Assembly (NCBI GenBank): GCA_021828525.1
Contig: JAJZGM010000059.1
Location: 1-7,220, forward strand
From: Nitrospirota bacterium
GTDB taxonomy: Bacteria; Nitrospirota; Leptospirillia; Leptospirillales; Leptospirillaceae
DNA: 7,220 nucleotides
Direction: 5' to 3'
The position numbers and the translations under genes are program-made. Positions 6,758 through 7,220 of this stretch are shown in pieces. How positions within the stretch are numbered: the first letter of the stretch is position 1; every line of letters starts with the position of its first letter. Under the pieces are notes generated by a model, which ran no database searches, was not told where the DNA came from, and saw nothing but the letters and a program-made list of their open reading frames with translations.

Positions 6758-7220
6758 TTGTTTTCCGGTTCGATGGTGGCCTTGGTCACACCTTTTTTCA
6801 AGGACCAGGAGGGACGGGGAGGGGCCCTGGACGAAAAGGCCCTTCGCCGTCTGGTGGACTTTCATGTCCGGGAAGGGACGCGAGTTATCGTTCCTGTCGG
6901 CACGACGGGTGAATCGGCGACGCTCACCCACGAGGAGCACGAGCGGGTCATCCGGATCGTCGTCGAACAGGCGGCGGGACGGGTTCTGGTCATGGCCGGA
7001 ACAGGATCGAACAGCACCGCCGAGGCGATCGCCCTGACCCGGGCGGCAAAGGAAATCGGTGCCGACGGGGCCCTGGTCATCACTCCCTATTACAATCGCC
7101 CGACCCAGGAAGGTCTCGTCCGCCATTATGAAGCCCTGGCGTCCCGAGTCGAGTTTCCCATGGTGATCTACAATGTTCCGGCCCGCACGGGAGTCAACAT
7201 GCTTCCCGAAACAGATCGGA
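6758..7220 (+). CDS. dapA: 4-hydroxy-tetrahydrodipicolinate synthase, 3'-truncated
   Basis: Condenses pyruvate with aspartate semialdehyde in the first committed step of the diaminopimelate/lysine pathway. It is a Schiff-base class I aldolase with a TIM-barrel fold. The first 154 residues are present; the family is about 290-300. The N-terminal strand reads FSGSMVALVTP (2-12). GTTGESATL (48-56) holds the pyruvate-site threonines T49 and T50, PYYNRPTQEG (110-119) includes the proton-relay Y112, and YNVPARTG (138-145) contains Y138 and R143. These sit five positions later than E. coli T44, T45, Y107, Y133 and R138, so the Schiff-base lysine should be near residue 166, beyond the window end. The 42-base gap from the preceding gene shows only the ribosome site, so dapA is probably in the lysA transcript. 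Confidence 0.95.
   Translation, partial: MFSGSMVALVTPFFKDQEGRGGALDEKALRRLVDFHVREGTRVIVPVGTTGESATLTHEEHERVIRIVVEQAAGRVLVMAGTGSNSTAEAIALTRAAKEIGADGALVITPYYNRPTQEGLVRHYEALASRVEFPMVIYNVPARTGVNMLPETDR

Noticed and set aside
1..7220. Mobile element, CRISPR array or defence system
   Set aside because: No direct-repeat array, transposase, integrase, terminal inverted repeats or shift in base composition could be seen; genes are uniform core metabolism.

Overview
This is a GC-rich window (about 60% by eye) of bacterial chromosomal DNA with every supported gene on the + strand. It holds a core amino-acid biosynthesis cluster in the order argD (5' end missing) - argF - argG - argH - small LptM-like lipoprotein - lysA - unknown membrane-anchored protein - dapA (3' end missing). 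CGG is a favoured Arg codon, GTG and TTG starts are common, and most genes overlap by 4 bases. I see no insertion sequence, CRISPR array, rRNA or tRNA. A lipoprotein of the LptM type points to a diderm (Gram-negative) bacterium. Arg genes running into lysA and dapA are a layout I associate with Nitrospirota (for example Leptospirillum-like bacteria) and some Desulfobacterota. That placement is a low-confidence inference; the sequence does not prove a taxon.

Bases 2-4543 are the arginine block. ArgD makes N-acetylornithine, ArgF carbamoylates ornithine to citrulline, ArgG condenses citrulline with aspartate, and ArgH releases arginine and fumarate. Junctions are ATGA (argD/argF), a 2-base gap (argF/argG), GTGA (argG/argH) and ATGA (argH/lipoprotein), so the run looks like one translationally coupled operon. 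Bases 4540-4836 encode a 98-residue lipoprotein whose post-cysteine motif resembles LptM (YifL), a helper of LptD maturation in Enterobacteria.

Bases 4837-5018 are the only sizeable non-coding gap. It contains a good extended -10 element and several GC-rich hairpins. It may restart transcription for the lysine block, from 5019 to the window end: lysA (last step of lysine synthesis), a 152-residue protein with one membrane segment and no family I recognise, and dapA (the step committed to diaminopimelate).

The window is mostly ordinary housekeeping metabolism. I found no clear new biological system. The points most worth a second look are the LptM-like gene coupled to argH next to lysA, the unknown protein between lysA and dapA, the 182-base leader, and an unusual Gly-Gly-Tyr-Tyr stretch in ArgH.
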